A stretch of 64,000 bases of DNA. Source: Streptomyces nigrescens. Its GTDB lineage: Bacteria > Actinomycetota > Actinomycetes > Streptomycetales > Streptomycetaceae. Below the pieces are notes generated by a model. It was not told the origin of the DNA and did no database searches. It saw only the letters and a program-made list of their open reading frames with translations. Of this stretch, positions 62,234-64,000 are shown in pieces (position 1 is the stretch's first letter; each line of letters opens with the position of its first letter). Location: assembly GCA_024349765.1 (NCBI GenBank), contig AP026073.1, positions 1,674,001 to 1,738,000 on the forward strand. The letters run 5' to 3'. The translations under genes and the position numbers were made by a program.

Positions 62234-64000
62234 CTAACCTCAACGCCGTGGAAGGTCTCGACACACTCACCCGCTCCCTCGCCCGCCGCACCCCGGAGCA
62301 GCTCGCCGCACTCCTCACCCGCCACGCCGAGCCGCTCGCCCGCCGCCCCGCCCCCACCGAACTCCGCGGCCTGGCAACCGCCTTGTGGTCCTACGAAACC
62401 CTCCACCACCTGGTGCTGCACCTCGACCACCCCCGGCTCCGGATACTCGCCACCACCGCCCGGCTCAGCCAGGAACGCACCGGACGGACCGCCCCCGCGC
62501 CCGGCGCCGACTACCAGTCCCTCATGGCGCACCGGCTCTCCTTCGCCCACCTGGCCGGCGAACCGGTCCCGCCCCAGGACGTGTTCACCGCGCTCGGCGC
62601 CGACCGGCCCGGACCGGCGCGTTCCGCCGCCGAGGCGGCCCTGCGTGCCCTCTACGACGACGGCCTCGCCGCCCCCACCGAAGACGGCGCCGTCGTCGTC
62701 CCGCCGCGCCTCCCCCAGCTCCTCGGCACCGACGACCTCGGCCCGTTCCGCCCCGACGCCCCACGGCTCGCCCCGGACCCGAGCGCCGACCCCGGCATGC
62801 CCGCCGCACCGGTCCCGGCGACCTCGCCGTACGACGAGTCCCGGGCCGCCGCGGCCGCCTTCGCCGCCACTCTGGAGCGCCTGCTGGCTTCCCTGGCCAC
62901 GCAGCCCGCCGCCCTCCGCAAGTCCGGCGGGCTGGCCGTACGGGAGATCAAACGGCTGGCCAAGGCCGCCGGCGCCACCGAACCGCACGTCCGCCTGCTC
63001 CTCGACCTCGCCCTGGCCGCCGAGCTGATCGCCCTCACCCGCACCCCCTCGGGCATCACCGCGCTCCCCACCGGCGCCTACGACGACTGGTTGGCCCGCC
63101 CGCCCGGCGCCCGCCTCGCCCCCGTCCTCGCCGCCTGGTCAGCCCTGTGGGCCGTCCCCACCCACACGCCGTTCGGGGAGACCCCGACCGCCCTCGTCCG
63201 CGGCGGCGACCGGCACGCCCCCGCCCTCCGGCACGCCCTCCTCGCCGCCCTGGACACCGTTCCGTCCGGCGCCGGAGCGCCCCTGCCGCCCCTGCCGGCC
63301 ACGGACGCACCGGAGCAACGGGAGCCTGTCGACGGCCCGTTGGCGGACCTCCTCCGGGCCGCGGACTGGTACCGCCCGCTCGCCGTCACCCGCCAGCCGA
63401 TGGCCGAGGAACGCGCCGCCCACACCCTTCACGAAGCGGCCTACCTGGGCCTCGTCGCGCACGGCACCCTCACCCCCCTCGGGCGGGCCCTGCTCAACGG
63501 CCCGGACGCCCTCGCCGAGCCGCTCGGCGACCTGCTGCCGCCACCGCTCGAACAGGCCCACTTCCAGGCCGACCTGACCGCCGTCGTCCCCGGCCGGCCG
63601 TCCGCCGCACTCGCCGGACTGCTCGCCTCCGCCGCCGACCGGGAGTCCGAGGAACACGCCGTGACCTGGCGGTTCACCCCCGCGTCGGTCCGCCGCGCGC
63701 TGGACACCGGGCACTCCGCCGACACCCTCCTGACCGAGCTCACCGGGGCGTCGGCTACCGGCGCCCTGCCGCAGCCGCTCCACTACCTCGTACGGGACGC
63801 CGCCCGCGCCCACGGGCGGATGCGGGTGCTGCCCGCCGCCTGCTGCATCCGCTCCGACGACGAAACCCTCGTCAGGGAACTCGCCGGTCACCGCGGACTG
63901 CGCGACCTCGCCCTGCGCGTCATCGCCCCGACCGTCCTGGTCAGCGGCCGCCCGCCGAGCGCCACCCTGGACGCGCTGCGCGCCGCGGGCTATGCGCCGG
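62230..64000 (+). CDS. Helicase-associated (XPB-like N-terminal) protein, partial
   Basis: About 590 residues are visible and the gene runs off the window. It starts with ATG in a 4-base ATGA overlap with the SWIM gene. The N-terminal helical region (LTRSLARRTPEQLAALL...) and the later winged-helix-like segments (LRKSGGLAVREIKRLAKAAG) resemble actinobacterial helicase-associated proteins. Near the visible end, LHYLVRDAARAHGRMRVLPAACCIRSDD and LRVIAPTVLVSGRPP...LRAAGYAP match the domain that precedes XPB/Ssl2-type helicases. No ATPase motif is seen in the visible part. It probably works with the SNF2 and SWIM proteins. Confidence 0.75.
   Translation, partial: MTNLNAVEGLDTLTRSLARRTPEQLAALLTRHAEPLARRPAPTELRGLATALWSYETLHHLVLHLDHPRLRILATTARLSQERTGRTAPAPGADYQSLMAHRLSFAHLAGEPVPPQDVFTALGADRPGPARSAAEAALRALYDDGLAAPTEDGAVVVPPRLPQLLGTDDLGPFRPDAPRLAPDPSADPGMPAAPVPATSPYDESRAAAAAFAATLERLLASLATQPAALRKSGGLAVREIKRLAKAAGATEPHVRLLLDLALAAELIALTRTPSGITALPTGAYDDWLARPPGARLAPVLAAWSALWAVPTHTPFGETPTALVRGGDRHAPALRHALLAALDTVPSGAGAPLPPLPATDAPEQREPVDGPLADLLRAADWYRPLAVTRQPMAEERAAHTLHEAAYLGLVAHGTLTPLGRALLNGPDALAEPLGDLLPPPLEQAHFQADLTAVVPGRPSAALAGLLASAADRESEEHAVTWRFTPASVRRALDTGHSADTLLTELTGASATGALPQPLHYLVRDAARAHGRMRVLPAACCIRSDDETLVRELAGHRGLRDLALRVIAPTVLVSGRPPSATLDALRAAGYAP

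Overview
The window is a very GC-rich stretch of actinobacterial chromosome, almost certainly Streptomyces. The signs are C/G-ending codons, frequent GTG starts, Tat-type and lipoprotein exports typical of the genus, an ANTAR response regulator (PdtaR type) beside a tRNA gene, and a conserved housekeeping backbone (gltBD, pyk, pdtaR, liv operon, polA, rpsA, coaE). About 52 protein-coding genes, one tRNA and one decayed gene can be supported. No insertion sequence, prophage, CRISPR array or rRNA was seen.

Layout. 1-2.2 kb: end of gltB and gltD (ammonium assimilation). 2.2-11.4 kb: small metabolic and regulatory genes (DUF4097 protein, flavin reductase with a divergent ArsR-like regulator, F420-type oxidoreductase, lipoprotein, metallo-beta-lactamase-fold hydrolase, LacI regulator with a divergent alpha/beta hydrolase, HExxH/zinc-ribbon protein, secreted trypsin-like protease). 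11.5-17.6 kb: a probable mucin-type O-glycan module of a secreted GH101 endo-alpha-N-acetylgalactosaminidase, a GH35 beta-galactosidase and an AraC regulator; both promoter regions carry the same paired TGGAC motif. 17.7-20.9 kb: an M1 aminopeptidase whose last codons and stop lie inside a dispersed structured repeat, then a repeat-rich gap. 20.9-23.8 kb: a DesA/DesB-like pair (PLP decarboxylase and lysine N6-hydroxylase-like enzyme) behind a candidate iron box, with no acyltransferase or NIS synthetase beside it. 23.8-28.1 kb: 5'-nucleotidase, SIMPL-domain protein and pyruvate kinase.

28.2-29.2 kb holds a stand-alone HTH plus LAGLIDADG protein next to a 73-nt tRNA with anticodon CAA, framed by two near-identical 20-bp repeats. 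29.2-36 kb: pdtaR convergent with the branched-chain amino-acid ABC operon livK-H-M-G-F, whose last four genes are coupled by 4-bp GTGA overlaps. 36-46.4 kb: hotdog thioesterase, FdhF/YdeP-type molybdopterin oxidoreductase, polA, DUF4184 membrane protein, lytic transglycosylase, a 44-residue membrane peptide and a DUF3068 protein. 46.3-56.1 kb: HrpB-type helicase, methyltransferase, rpsA with a long leader, a frameshifted beta-helix pseudogene, PAC2 protein, coaE, cupin, TPR and a small membrane protein. 56-64 kb: a helicase cluster, with a UvrD-like helicase divergent from a coupled SNF2 helicase, SWIM zinc-finger protein and helicase-associated protein that runs off the window.

The points most worth following are the unusual tRNA locus, the three-copy structured repeat with compensatory changes, the shared operator of the O-glycan module, the partial siderophore pair and the SNF2/SWIM/helicase-associated operon. 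Calls rest on reading motifs and gene context only; no database search was run.
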